A stretch of 64,000 bases of DNA from Gamsiella multidivaricata (GCF_025024155.1 NW_026251783.1:1-64000), one strand, 5' to 3'. Shown: positions 23,332 to 35,635, counted from the first letter of the stretch. Notes: a model not told the origin generated them from the sequence alone. A program made the numbers and translations.

Positions 23332-24755
23332 TTATGCCTGAGCGGCGGCGGCATCACGCTCGTTCAAGAGCTCTTGGATGTGGTTGGTGGTAAAGTACCG
23401 AGACATGACCTCCTTTGACAGGAACTTGGCACCCTGGATGCTCTTGACGCACTTCTCAGCACCGCACCAGCAAGGGAAGGGCTGGGTCATCTCCCATTCA
23501 CTCGAAGGGTAGAAGAAGGTCATGTTGTCGCCTGAGGAAGTATCGATGAGTACAAGAACATGATGGGAGAGGGGAGGGGGTGTTAATTATTGGGACACAA
23601 ACGATAGAGCAGTTTGACGCGCTTAATATCGCAGTGAGACTCGAAACTTACCCTCCTTCAAATCAACAACAGCGACCACGGTCATGGTGTCGGTGTCGAG
23701 GGAGACAGAGGGGTTGCAGGAGTGGTTCATGAAGACGACTAGTAAGCGTAAAACGCGTCCACATTAGGCAAATGAATTAGTTATCGGAATAAAGGGCTCA
23801 ATTGATCTCTCTTCACTTCCCAGTTGAATGCTTCCGAGCTCATTAATTTTTGGGTTTGACAAGAACTGGCTGCAATGATGTCGATGAAGGTCTTTGGTAC
23901 TGTTCAGCCTTATGTAGAGATCTGATAAAGTGATACAAAATAAAAATAAAAAAACAATCCTCAATGGACACCGATCCGTATGGGGAATGAGTACTGTACG
24001 CCCCTTCGGAATAGCACATGCCGATGCGAAGGGCATCCGCGTTGGAGAGACCACTAGGCTAGTACTGTGCCGTGGATTCGGGCCTAGCATTCCTGTGTGT
24101 CCGGATGCGTTGGTCCAACGGGTTGTTTGTTCCTTTGCTCGACCGTTCCTTTTTTTTTTTGTTTGTTCTGAGGCAACCCTTCCATCTTTGTCTGATCCGA
24201 GAGGGGAAAAAAGTAATCTTCGCTTCCGCGAGATGGTCTGTATTTGGCCGTCATCCTGGCGCATCCTGTAGTCCTCCTTTTCCTCTTTTTGTATTTGCAA
24301 AGCAAAAAAACGAAGGTAGACTATTCCTCCGATAGAGCTCGCATTTTTTTTTTTTTTTTTGCCCTGGGTGTTACTTCCTGTTCCTGGATCTGTCGTACGA
24401 GAAATAACTCGATCTCTATCGGTCTCTCTTCTTCGTCCCCCCCGTGGTGCATCATCCATATCAGCATTCCCTTTCTCCTCGTGCTGCCAAGAAACAAGGA
24501 CTTACGGTCAGAGTTCAGCTCGATGTGCTCATCCTTTCCGACCTGGACACTGGTGTATCTCTTGGGTCCTGGTGTGATGCCCTCGACCTTACAGATGATC
24601 TCGCCCTTGGCATAGGATCGGCTGGCGACCAACTTGGAATTGTAGTCGCCCTCAGCATAGAAGACCTCGAACAAGCCAGGGTGTGTGGGCTTGTAGGCGC
24701 TCTTGACAGCGGCGGCGTCGGTGATCTTTTCGACCTTGGTGTATGTAACAGGCAT
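23332..24755 (-). CDS. Small SET-domain protein (putative lysine methyltransferase)
   Basis: Three exons, 24506-24755, 23652-23738 and 23332-23531, join with one leftover base at each junction to 178 aa. The core SET motif NHSCNPSV is at residues 88-95, followed by VVAVVDLKEGD and a post-SET-like cluster CxCxxxxC (Cys133, Cys135, Cys140). The N-terminal part, LFEVFYAEGDYNSKLVASRSYAKGEIICK, matches the beta-strand start of SET folds. Such proteins transfer methyl groups from S-adenosylmethionine to lysine, on histones or other targets. This one is only the catalytic core with no chromatin-binding domain, so the target is unknown. Exon 2, which carries the NHSC motif, is only 87 bases. The first ATG in frame is 24755. 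Confidence 0.87.
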
Positions 24756-26453
24756 GATGTGTAACTGAGAGAGAGAAGGAGAATAGTTCAAAGAATCGAC
24801 TTGAGAAATCCTGGTCGGGGTGCTGAATACGGTAGTGGGTATGGTATCTGTTAAAGAAGAAGAGGAAGAAGAAGAAGAGAGAAAAGAAAGCGGAAGAAAG
24901 ATCGAGAAGCGATCAGCTTTATAGAGAATGGGTCCAATATGTTTTGAATGAGGTCCACAACTTTAACTGTCGTCACTTTGCAGGGGAAAATAAGATCCAC
25001 AGCGCCTTCCGTATCGGCCCAGCAACACCCTCTTCTTTGCTTTTGTATTTCTTTTGCACTTGCACATGTGTATTTGTAGCGATCCCTTGCTGCTGCGTTT
25101 CGACCGGTGGATCTGTCCTTGTTACCCTTCTTTGCTCGGTATACACATACATGATACAACTCTGTCCCTGGGCCCCTGAAATCCAGGGTACTCTTAAGAA
25201 ATAAAGTGCGCATGAAGTCATTTTCGTCAGGCGGGCAAATCGCAGCCCGTCTTTGCTATTCAAATGGGCTTAACTTGTTTGTAAGCTCAATAGGAACTCC
25301 CCCCCAACAACGCCCCCTACAGCTGTACCCTCCATTCCGTTATTCTCCATCATGTTGCTGTCGATACCCTGGTTTCGCTTTTAAATTTTCCGCAACCTGT
25401 TTCTTTCTCAGGCACTGCGTATAAATCGCACATGGCTCGTTTGTCTGTCTGTGCGCTGCTCATTCACGATTTTCAGGAACCAATTTTTCATAAAATAATT
25501 TGTATCGGTGTGTGTCAGGCACAATGGCACACCGTAAACTAGCACGTACGCTAAAAATGATACCAAGGTAAGCAAGCAGCCTTGTTAAGACGTGGGCTGT
25601 GGTGCGCAGGCGAATGATATACGCATGCCCTTTACTGAAATCCCTATATCGTTTTGGGGGTTCTTTGCGTTGCTCGCATTATTAATAGCCTCAATGAAGC
25701 AAGCAATTGATGAGGGATATTCGGCCTGTACTTCACGATGCGTTTGCCTAGCCGTGTTTTCGGCACGCGCCATACTCACACTTCATTAAATAATAATAAT
25801 ATAACACCACACATCCTCCTTGTTCAAGCCAGACAATGACAGTCGTTGAGTGCCTCCGTGTTACGAACTTGCCATCTTTATGAAGCGGTCTCAAATATTG
25901 CAATGGTCTGTCGACTCCAATACAGAGCCTGCGGATTAGTACATAGATGCTTATCAAAATGAGACTCTTCAACACTACTGCATTCATCTTTACACTAATA
26001 CAGATGCAGTAACATATGGGCTTTAGCCATTTAGTCTGTCCGTTCTCGTGTCCTTGACACAAAACAATGCTCCATGCGATAGTGATAGTAATAATGATAA
26101 TAATAATAAAGATAATAATAACAATAGTAATAATAGTAATAATAGTAATAATACTGACGCCCGTAATTGATATTTATATCGATTTCAAAGTTTCCAATGA
26201 ATCGAATCTGAGTGGCTTTCAGCTACTGGAAAGAAAATCCCAGGGTCCCTCCCAATTCACATATCATACTTCTCACTTCTTTTCCCCCAGAACACCCAAA
26301 TCTTTTTTGTTAAGAAACTCAACAGGTAAAGAAAGCAAGAAACATTAACATTTCCGCTGTTATTCGACCATGACAATGATATAAGAACTGACAGTCTCGA
26401 GTCTTAAACACATCACATCACCCGTTCTCCTCCAAAAAGAACTTCCCCCCCAG
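24756..26453. other. 1.7-kb gene-free region (divergent promoters of SET and CENP-B-like genes)
   Basis: Both neighbouring genes start into this region. It is AT-richer than the genes and holds an AAT/AGT-type triplet microsatellite at about 26,085-26,155. No open frame with recognisable features was found on either strand. Confidence 0.5.
26085..26155. repeat. Imperfect (ATA/GTA)n triplet microsatellite
   Basis: About 70 bases made of TAA, TAG and GATAAT-type triplets, about 300 bases upstream of the CENP-B-like gene. Confidence 0.75.
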
Positions 26454-27521
26454 ATGGATACAACCAAAATGGCTGACGAAAAGGAAAAGAGGAAATACAC
26501 GACCATGAGCAGACAGATCCGCCTCGAGCTCTGTCAGAAGAAGCGGGACCATCCCGAGATGACCCAGTGGGCGCTCATCAAGTGGCTCCAGGATAGCTAC
26601 GGTCTCCGAGTCACCCAGGCAACGGTCTCGAACACCCTGAAGAGATCCGACAAGTGGCTCGACGCATCCAGCAATCTCAACCCGCTCATGAAGCATGAGC
26701 GGCCCGTCAAGTATCCAGAGATGGAGAAGGCCCTGGCTAGGTGGTTGAGGGATAACGAGGAGCAGCCGTTCGCTCGTGGTCCCAATGAGTTCAGCCGTGG
26801 CCCCAATGGTCTCGATATCAAGAACAAGGCACTCGCGCTACTGGACCAGCTCTATCCGGAGCACGACCCCTTCATGTTCTCCAACGGTTGGCTGGACGGA
26901 TTCAAGACCCGGCATGGTTTCCGCCTGAAGCGTGGGACGGGTGGGGTTATTCCGGTTAAGCAGCCGACGCTTCAGATACCGGCACACGACAAGGCTGCGA
27001 GCGATGTGATCCAGGCGGTGCAGGCGAGCAGCGGCATTGGGGGTAGCAGCTATGGCTTGGGTGATGATAGCCATGACCTCGATATGGAACTGGACGAAGT
27101 GGACGAGATGGACGAGATGGATGAAATGGACGACCGCAGCATTGGAATCGGCACTAGCAGCAGTGCCATCCCTATCAGCATCAACAGCAGCAGCCTCACA
27201 AGCGGCGCCAGCGGCGGTAGCAGGAGTGCTATTCCAAACATCAGCAGTAGCGTCGGCAGTGGCGTCGGCAGTGGCGGTGGTGGCATCAGCACCAACAGCG
27301 GCAGTGGTATCAGCATCAGCCATTCTGGGCCCAAGGCTGAGGAGGACGATATAATCAAGGCAGGTGAGGCGATCGACCTACTGTGGAAACTGGAATGCTT
27401 CTTCATGAAGAACCAGGATGAGAACCACGAATTGCTGGAGGCTCTTGACAAGATGAGGGAAAGGGCGTGGAAGATTCGCAAAGTCGAGATGAAGGAGAAG
27501 CTGAGGGGCGCGGCACCTTAG
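26454..27521 (+). CDS. CENP-B/Tc5-type DNA-binding protein without transposase core
   Basis: A single exon of 355 aa. Residues about 20-75 (SRQIRLELCQKKRDHP, WALIKWLQDSYGLRVTQATV) form the N-terminal CENP-B helix-turn-helix. Residues about 90-165 (YPEMEKALARWL, ALALLDQLYPEHDPFMFSNG, WLDGFKTRHGFRLKR) form the second, Tc5-type DNA-binding domain. Together they would contact DNA, as in CENP-B and Abp1/Cbh proteins derived from pogo-like transposases. The DDE catalytic domain is absent: the rest is acidic and Ser/Gly-rich (about 205-290), then a short helical tail (ALDKMRERAWKIRK), possibly for dimerisation. It therefore looks like a domesticated regulator or chromatin protein rather than a transposase. 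No terminal inverted repeats were noticed near it. The ATG at 26454 fits; a second at residue 6 is also possible. Confidence 0.88.
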   Translation: MDTTKMADEKEKRKYTTMSRQIRLELCQKKRDHPEMTQWALIKWLQDSYGLRVTQATVSNTLKRSDKWLDASSNLNPLMKHERPVKYPEMEKALARWLRDNEEQPFARGPNEFSRGPNGLDIKNKALALLDQLYPEHDPFMFSNGWLDGFKTRHGFRLKRGTGGVIPVKQPTLQIPAHDKAASDVIQAVQASSGIGGSSYGLGDDSHDLDMELDEVDEMDEMDEMDDRSIGIGTSSSAIPISINSSSLTSGASGGSRSAIPNISSSVGSGVGSGGGGISTNSGSGISISHSGPKAEEDDIIKAGEAIDLLWKLECFFMKNQDENHELLEALDKMRERAWKIRKVEMKEKLRGAAP

Positions 27522-27549
27522 TCAAATGTGCTTCAGACGCCCTTTGCTG

Positions 27550-27584
27550 TTGACCATTGACCGTTGACCGTTGACCGTTGACCG
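27550..27584. repeat. Tandem heptamer TTGACCG x5
   Basis: Five copies (the first is TTGACCA) directly downstream of the CENP-B-like stop codon, so in its 3' UTR. Confidence 0.9.
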
Positions 27585-27803
27585 TTGGTGCCTACTATTA
27601 CATATAACTTTTTTCTTTTTGGTGTCGCTGGCCATGGTCCGACCATAGACTAGCCAAAACACTAGGCAGTCTACCATCGAATAAAGATATGAAGGTCAAA
27701 CAAAACTAAATGCATATGACGCTCTCATTTGAATAACTTGCGCCCAAGTTATTTGTTCCGTTCGTGTTCGGGCACTCCTTTTTTCTTCATTCCCTTCCTC
27801 GCC

Positions 27804-30685
27804 ATGAACAACAACACTCATTCAGCAGCAGCAACAACAACACCACCACCTCAAATGGCAGAAACAGCCTCCTTTACAAACCAGGACTCGACAAGTTCCT
27901 ATGACGAACAAGCGACCGTCTGTGCAATTGAGACCTTTGCGGAGCACTGGACCGAGGCACAGGCATTCTCAGTCGCGACCCTGGCTGCCTGCGCCATCAC
28001 AGCACTCGAAAACTCACGTATCGATACCCTGCCATGGAAGCATACCTTCTTAAGAACGCTCTTCCGACAGCTCGGGATCCATTCTAGGGAAGAGCAGGAA
28101 ATGCTATTACTCCTTCAGGAGAATGGCTCATATCAGGATTGCAATCTCCAGGTCTTGGCTGAGCCGCTCCTGCCAAGAACGTACCACCGACACCATCAGC
28201 AGCAAGGTTCCCGGGCCCATTCCCATGAGAGCTCCAGAGTCACCTCGCCGATCTCGTCCCCACCGGCTTCGCCATCGAGGACTCGGAGGAGCATTCAAAA
28301 GCAGCGAACGTATGGACCTAATTCAGTTTCCTCATCACCTGTTCAGGGACCGTTCCTGGGCCAGGACCCATATGTCTTGGAGCCGGAGCTGGATATCCGG
28401 ACAGAGATCATCAATGATCTGCTGTACATCGGTCTCGGATTCGAGCCTTCGAGCAGGTCCCGGAAGAACGTACCGATTCAGGAACTGAGCAACGATCTAG
28501 CAGGACTCGACCTGGACGTACCACCAACGTACTCGGAACTGGACGACAGATACACGATCGCTGCGACGGATTCAAAGCAAGGATATGGTTATGAAACTAA
28601 TAAGAATGACTCGGCCTTGTTGTCACCAGTGAGGCTGCGACCGCCATCATTACCGCCTCGACAGGACCAACAGGAGTACCAAGAACAGCAGTTTGGAATG
28701 CCGCCTCAACTCCCGCCACGAATGCTGAGTAGCGCTAGCGCTTCAACGTCCGTGTCATCATCGTCATTGTCTTCTTCGTCATCCTCGCAACGGAGCAAGA
28801 AGGGACGGGTTCAACCTCTGGAGTACGATGCGCGTGCCAGGGCCGTGATCTTTACGATGTGCAACTACCTCTTGCTCTCGTACGAATCGTTCCTGGTGAT
28901 CGAGAAACAAATCGCGCAACATCTTTATTTCTACCAGCAGGAGCTGATCGAGGCCGAAAGGGCGGAACTCGAGCGTGAGAGGCGACTCAAAGAGGAGCAA
29001 CAGCGACTACAGCAATATCAACAACAGGGAAGTGGACCAGGCGCTAAAGTCGGCGCCTTCTTCAGCGGGCTCCGAAGCAACCGCAGCAACGGTCATAGCA
29101 GCGTACCACTTAACCAGCACGGAGTCGCAATGCAGACACAGGCCCAGTCGTCGATGCATGAACTCGAAAAGAAGAAAAAGACCTGGAAGTATCTGGCGAC
29201 TGGACTCTCCATTGCTGCGGGTGCAACCGTCATCGGATTGACCGGTGGACTTGCAGCGCCGTTAGTGGCAGTCGGCGCAGGGGTGTTGCTCGGCTCTGGA
29301 GCAGCGGTTTTGGGAACGACAGCGGGCATCGCGGTCATGGCCTCGTTGTTCGGGCTGGCTGGAGGCGGTCTGGCCGGTTACAAGATGCATAGAAGGACTA
29401 AAGGTATATATATGAAGAAAAACTCCATCTCTCCGTTATGCAGTCTGCTTACATTTTTTTTTTTCGTATGGCTCTTTCAACCGAATTCAAGATGCAAAAA
29501 GTGCTGATTGCCCTTTACATATTTGTGGTATACTATAGACCTGAAGACGCTATCATTCGTCCCTATCGTCAAGGACCCAACCCTCCCACAGATTCCTTCT
29601 CTTCATGTAAGGTTTTCTATGCGCTGTCCATCAACAATACCCGGGCGGACGAAACTATCTTCGCCCCATTTCTAACCCGTTGGAACGGTTGATAACTGTC
29701 CTTTTATGTCCTTTTAGCTGGCGATTGTGATCTCGGGTTATTTGTTTGAAGAGTCCGAGGTGGTCGAAACCTGGCAAGGAACTGCAGAACATGCTTTGGA
29801 AGGGATCGATGTCTTTCATTTGACGTTTGAACCGGCCGAATTGGTGACGTTGGGCAACGCATTCAAGGTGTTTGTCGCGACAGAGGCGGTGCGGATGGTA
29901 TCGACGCAGGTGATTCAGCAGACCGTGTTCGCAGCCTTGGCGAGTGCACTGGTTTTGCCATTCGGACTCATGCGTGCAGGAGACTTGATTGATAACCCAT
30001 GGTATGTGGGTCAGCCATGTTTATATATATGTATAACAAAGAGTGAATGTACTTGGCAGAGAAAAAGTCTAGTGCTTGGAGCAGTATTGCTAACAACAGA
30101 TACGATGTTCTTGGTTGTGATATAGGGCGGTTGCGATGGATCGTGCGCGCAAGTCTGGGTTTGTGCTTGCGGATATTCTGATGGAGCGCGTTCAGGGCAA
30201 CAGACCAACGACGTTGATCGGGTACTCGACTGGCGCGGTCGTTATCTGGGAATGTCTGCTTGAATTGGCGAAACGGAAGGAACATGGTCTGATCAACACT
30301 GGTGAGTGATCTTCAACGGGAATAAACCTCGACGTTCACGCATTCAAAGAGATTTCCTATGCTTATCGCCATGTACTTTGGTTATTTCTCAATTCTTTTT
30401 TTTTTAGTGGTGCTGCTGGGCGCACCGATCAAGACGGACGAGACAGAAAAGTGGAAGGCAGCATCGTCAGTGGTAGCCCACCGGTTCATCAACGGGTACT
30501 CCAAGAAGGATGTGGTACTGGGCTCCATCTTCCGGTTGCATGCGCTTGGTCTGGACGTGGCAGGACTACAGCCTGTTAAGGCAGTGCCGCACATTGAGAA
30601 CGTGGATCTGTCGGACATTGTCGGTGGCCACCTTGAGTACCATGAGAACCTGAACATGGTGATCTCGCTCCTTGGTGTACTGTAG
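27804..30685 (+). CDS. DUF726/TMCO4-family membrane protein with alpha/beta-hydrolase fold
   Basis: Five exons, 27804-29403, 29539-29606, 29718-30001, 30126-30301 and 30408-30685, keep frame and give 801 aa. The first about 350 residues are partly disordered. A helical, Lys/Glu-rich stretch follows, then a Gly/Ala-rich hydrophobic segment at about 470-527 that should span the membrane. Next comes the hydrolase part: LAIVISGYLFEE, a nucleophile elbow GYSTG with Ser685, VVLLGAPI, the segment FINGYSKKDVVL (a likely acid residue) and a final His in GGHLEYHENL. This is the order of the DUF726 family (animal TMCO4, yeast Mil1), implicated in vesicle sorting; an enzymatic activity is not established. 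The first ATG is at 27804. Confidence 0.9.
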
Positions 30686-31097
30686 ATTATAGACTGTAAG
30701 CGGAGGACTGAATAAATAGACAAAGATCTACAAGACTACACACTACGCATGCATGTCTTTCGTTGGCTTTCCACGGATCTTTGTACTGTGTTTGTGCAAC
30801 GTGTAATTGAGTTCAAGATGAAGGTTGCACGTACAGGTTATGCGGGGTAAGTTTGTGTATACTCCACTCCACCTTCTCTTTCACGTGTGTTTCCCCTGCC
30901 CCTGCCTGCGAGGGCGCGAGACGCGCGCCCATTCATAATCATTCCCATTCCCTTTTTTCTTTCTTTCTTTTCTTTTCCTTCCTTTCTCTTGAACACACGC
31001 TCTCCTCCTCTCCTCTCCTCTCCTCTCCTCTCCTCTCCTCTCCTCTCATCCTCTCCCCCCTTACACTCTTTTTGCCACCAAGACACATCTGACAGCC
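30686..31097. promoter_or_regulatory. Promoter region of acyl-CoA dehydrogenase with CT-rich core
   Basis: This 412-base gap ends in a strongly pyrimidine-rich stretch (about 30,950-31,075) including a TCCTC pentamer array. The array sits about 50 bases upstream of the ATG and may be the core promoter or 5' leader. Confidence 0.45.
31004..31048 (+). repeat. (TCCTC)n pentamer array
   Basis: Nearly perfect tandem TCCTC units immediately before the acyl-CoA dehydrogenase start. Strand-biased pyrimidine content. Confidence 0.9.
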
Positions 31098-32927
31098 ATG
31101 CTTCGCTCTGCCACCTCCACGCTCCGCCGCGTTGCCGTGACCAAGGCCCCCGCCCAGATGGCCGTCCGCTCCTTCTCGAGCTCGATGGCCCAGCACAACG
31201 TCTCGTTCGGACTGAACGAAGAGCAGCTCGCGATCCAGGAGCTCGCCCGCAAGTTCACAGAGGACGAGATCATCCCCATTGCTGCCCACCACGACCGCAC
31301 AGGCGAATACCCCACAGAGCTGATCCGCAAGGCTTGGGAGCTCGGCCTCGTCAACACCCATATCCCCCAGGCCTATGGTGGTCTTGGATTGGGAGTGTTT
31401 GATGCTTCGTTGGTCTCGGAGGAGTTGGCGTACGGATGCTCGGGAATTCAGACGGCCATTGAGGCCAATGGCTTGGCAGAGGCCCCCCTGATGGTCGCTG
31501 CCAGTGATGAGCAGAAGAAGAAGTACTTTGGACGTATGACGGAGGAGCCCCTGATGGCCGCGTACTGTGTGACAGAGCCCGGTGCGGGATCGGACGTTGC
31601 GGGTTTGCAGACCAAGGCGGTGAAGAAGGGAGACAAGTGGGTCATTAATGGACAGAAGATGTGGATCACGAACGGAGGCAAGGCCAACTGGTACTTTGTT
31701 CTCGCCAAGGTAAGAAAAAGAAAAAGAAAAAAAAAGAAACGAATCAGCTTTGTCTTTTTGGGCCATATTCTCTCCACCAAACCCTCGTCAAACAAATCGC
31801 AACAAGCATGCAGGCAGTTGCTCAACTGCCATGTGTGCATACACACATGTACAGATACAGATACATGCTGTGGGTTGCATGATCGCTTGACAGGCAAGGG
31901 TATTTCGAGAGATGAAGATGACCAAAAAAAAAAAAAAAAGAAGGGGAGCCTATAACAGGTTGTGTGGAACCAGTCGTACCAGGGACCCAGTCATATCCAA
32001 GAACGATCGACCCTGCTTCCTTTATGAATTTTATTTTCCTCAAAACGCTACCGCGATCTCCCCCTCCCCCCCGGATAATTTTTTAATCGACTTTTTTTTT
32101 TTTTTTTTTTTTTTTTTCTCTTTGGTCCTCTGCTTTTCCTCTATAGACCGATGCCAATGCCAGGACTGGCTCTGCCTTCACCGGCTTCATCGTCGACGGC
32201 GACTCCAAGGGAATCATCGTCGGCCGCAAGGAGCAGAACATGGGCCAGCGCGCCAGCGATACCCGTGGAATCACCTTTGAGGACGTCGAGGTCCCTCACG
32301 AGAACGTGTAAGTTTTTCTTTTTTTGCATGTGATCCATTGGGAAGATGTGGAGAGAGAGAGAGAGAGAGGGGGGAGTGACCCAATCCTTCCGCAACTCTA
32401 AATCAACTCTTTCTTATTTTTAATTATCTTTCGATGGGCTATATAGCTTGGGATCAGTCGGTCAGGGATTCAAGATCGCCATGGGCGCCTTTGATATCAC
32501 CCGCCCCTTGGTCGCCGCCGGCGCTGTCGGTCTCGCACGCCGAGCGATGGTCGAGGCGACCAGGTACGCGATGGATCGCAAGACGATGGGCAAGGCCATC
32601 ATTGAGCACCAGGCTGTCCAGTTTATGATTGCGGACATGGCGATCGGTATCGAGTCTGCACGCAACATGGTCTGGAAGGCTGGTTGGCTCAAGGACAATG
32701 GCCACCGCAACACCTGGGAGGCCTCGATCGCCAAGGCCCTGGCCTCGGATGTGGCAGTCAAGTCTGCGTGCGATGCGGTCCAGGTCTTTGGAGGAGCTGG
32801 ATTCAACACTGAATACCCTGTTGAGAAGTTGTACAGGGACTCGAAGATCTTCCAGATTTACGAGGGCACATCCCAGGTCCAGAGATTGATTATCGGCAAG
32901 GGCGTCGTTGACCGCGTTGCCAAGTAA
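31098..32927 (+). CDS. ACADM: Medium-chain acyl-CoA dehydrogenase, mitochondrial
   Basis: Three exons, 31098-31709, 32147-32307 and 32447-32927, join in frame to 417 aa, the family's usual size. It carries out the first, FAD-dependent step of fatty-acid beta-oxidation. The N-terminus ([16 protein letters not shown]) is Arg/Ser-rich without acids, a mitochondrial import signal. FAD and substrate motifs are present: [26 protein letters not shown], and the C-terminal [20 protein letters not shown]. The catalytic base is Glu397 in [10 protein letters not shown], the position used by medium- and short-chain enzymes. Chain-length preference is inferred from overall resemblance. The first intron is 437 bases and ends in a long T tract before CTATAG. 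Confidence 0.93.
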
Positions 32928-33573
32928 AAAAGAAAAAGGACAACCGGTTGTACAGTTGAGGAATGAAAAAAAATACAAACAATACTACTGCAAATAAAAA
33001 ATATAACATGATATCTTAGACAAAAAAAAAAAAAAAAAAAAAAAAAAGACTCTTTCAGAAAGGAGGAACCCCGCGAACCGACCCATGGTTTCAATGGGAT
33101 ATTACGGAACCCCATCTTGGTGTGTATATGTAGTATATGTAGCATATGCTTATGTATTTCTCTTTCTTGAAACCAACGTGTGCTTAAATGGCATCAAATG
33201 GCGCTAAAGGACGGTGGAATTTTTTAATTTCTGGGTTGTAGAAGCAGCAAGGGGAAGGAAATGAAGTTTGTTGATATTTGATAGCACAAGCCACCCAAAG
33301 GGAAGGCACACTTTTTTTTTTTTTTTTTTTTTTGCGGCAAACACACATTCGAAAGCACACAAACTCGCACCAAACGGTCTCATCACCTTTTTCCACATCC
33401 CCTTGACTCTCCCTTTCCTACCCTCTTCACACCTTTCTCTCTCTTTCACGTTCCCCTGCCGTCTACTTTTTTTTCTCCCCTTTCAACGCATATTTAAAAC
33501 CACGCCGAAAAAAGAAAGACACCAAAAAAAAAAAAAAAGCAAGAAGCTCGAAAAAAAAAAAGAAAAGAAAAGA
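32928..33573. other. Intergenic between acyl-CoA dehydrogenase and NOP53
   Basis: 3' flank and promoter on the same strand. It contains A23-like and T20-like runs and a pyrimidine-rich stretch (33,390-33,480) before the NOP53 leader, which itself is A-rich. I see no gene. Confidence 0.5.
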
Positions 33574-35635
33574 ATGTCCACCGCTGTTGAAAAGCCCGCG
33601 CAGACGCAGACGCAGTCGGGCAACGGACTGAACCGCAAGTCCTCGCGCAAGGGCAAGAAAGCCTGGCGCAAGAACGTCGATATCAGAGATGTGGAGCAGA
33701 ACCTGGAGGAGCTCCGAGCTGAAGAACGTACCACTGGGTAAGCAGATCATCCCCCCTTCGCTCCCTTTCCTTAAAAAAGAGATGAAAGAAAAGAAAAAAA
33801 GAAAAGAAAAGAAAAGGAAAAAAGAACGAAAGAACGAGAAGGAGAGAGAGAAGAAACAGCATGAATATATGGAAGGAAGAGTAGTTGGGAGTTAGTGGAG
33901 GAAAAAAAAAGTTGAAGAAAAGGCGTATGCTAAACTCGATAGAAAAACAACAACAACAAACACGGTTGTACTTTTTTTTTATTATGATCAAGCATCACCA
34001 TTATCATTATTAACACAATTGTTTCTTTTTTCTTTTACCTCCCCCCATTCTACGATATCCCCAGTGGCAAGGTGCATCAACAATCGAACGATGCCCTCTT
34101 CACGCTCGACACCGCGGGCGATGGCAAAGTCCAAAAAGAACTCCGCAAAAACCGACCCCTCAAGATGGATGAGATCTTAGCGGGGCGTAGCAAAGTCCCC
34201 GCGGTCTCTGGACGGAAGAAACCCGCCTCGACGACCACTGCAGCGGGATTCATGTCCCAGAAAAAGGATGCCAAGATCTCCAAGGCCGAAAAGGCCAAGC
34301 TCCTGGATTTGATCCGACGCAGGACCTCGAATTCGCTCTTTGCGCCCGTTACTAAACCTCTGGGACGCACCGGTCTCACAGATGCTGTGAAGCAGGCGGG
34401 ACGGTTTGATGTCTGGGGTGCGGATGCAGATGCGGATGCAGAGAAGGACGACAGTGAGAATAACAACAACAAAGACGATAAGAACGACCAGGATGATAAC
34501 GACAACAGCGGCGACGAGGACGAGGACCAGGAGATGAAGGACGTGGACGATTTCGTCTCGGAGATCGTGACCAAGCGAGCCGTCAAGGCTCCCAGATCCT
34601 TCCGTCAGAAACAAAAGGTCGTCCTCCCGGCCGTGAAGGCAGCCCACCCGGGAGCATCGTACAACCCGACCATGCAGGATCATCAGGGATTGTTGCTCTT
34701 GGCCCATAACGAGGAATTGAGGTTCATTCGGGAACGTGAGAAGGTCGAGGCCAGATTGGCCTATCCCAAGGAACTCGATGCCATGGTCCCGTTTGATGAC
34801 CAGACCGGGGGTCTGTTGGAGAACTCTGAGGACGAAGAAGAAGAAGATGAAGAAGATGAAGAAGATGAAGGAGAGGAAGGACAGGAGGGAGTCGTGAAGG
34901 GCAAGAGACAAAAGGGCAAAAAGTCGATCACGGAGAGGAACAGGCTCGCCAGAGCGGCGGAGACGGCCAAGAAGGAGGCACGGATCAGGCGGGAGAAGGA
35001 GCTTATGAAGCAGACGAACAAAGTCAAGGAGATCATGAAGACCGTGGAGGAGGAGGAGGCCGAGGCCGAGGAGAGACGGTTGGAGAACGAGAGGAAGAAG
35101 GAGGAGAGGGAGAAGGCGGGCATGAAGCGTGTGGGGCGATTCAAGTATGTTGTTGTTGTTGTTGCTAGTGTTGTTGGTGTTGGTGTTACTGGTGTTGCTG
35201 TGGTCGGCTGAAGGAGGCTGTGTGCTAACGCTTGCGTTCTTTTTTTTTTCTTCATAGTATCCCCAAGGAGAGGATACACGTCCAACTGCAGGACGAGCTG
35301 CCCGAGTCCCTGCGCCAGCTCAAGCCGGAAGGAAGTCTCATGAAGGATCGTTTCCAGAGCTTTGTCGAGCGTAACCTCATCGAGCCCAGAGTCCCTGTTG
35401 CGTACGTTTTCTGTTCTTGTTATTTTCTTTCTTTCTTCTCTTCCCCTCTCCTCTCCCCTGTTTCCTTGATTTCTTCGTGGCCCATGTCCATTTGGTCCGA
35501 CCTCTATTCCTTGTACTAATATAACCTTCGTTTTCTTTTTTCCTTTAAAAAAAAAATAGCAAGCGCCGCAGATATCGTCTCAAGACATACGAGAAGCACT
35601 CGTACAAGCGTTTTGATAACCCTAACCATGCTTAA
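33574..35635 (+). CDS. NOP53: Ribosome biogenesis protein NOP53 (GLTSCR2 family)
   Basis: Four exons, 33574-33737, 34065-35144, 35258-35401 and 35560-35635, keep phase (two leftover bases at each junction) and give 487 aa. NOP53 acts in the nucleolus in late 60S maturation, recruiting the exosome for 5.8S/ITS2 processing. The N-terminal signature [19 protein letters not shown] is diagnostic. PLKMDEIL, an acidic Asp/Asn run (about residues 175-205), [21 protein letters not shown], a second Glu-rich run and a Lys/Glu helical part follow. The C-terminus has [30 protein letters not shown] and a basic tail [18 protein letters not shown]. Length and order fit the family. The leader before the ATG is A-rich. 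Confidence 0.94.
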
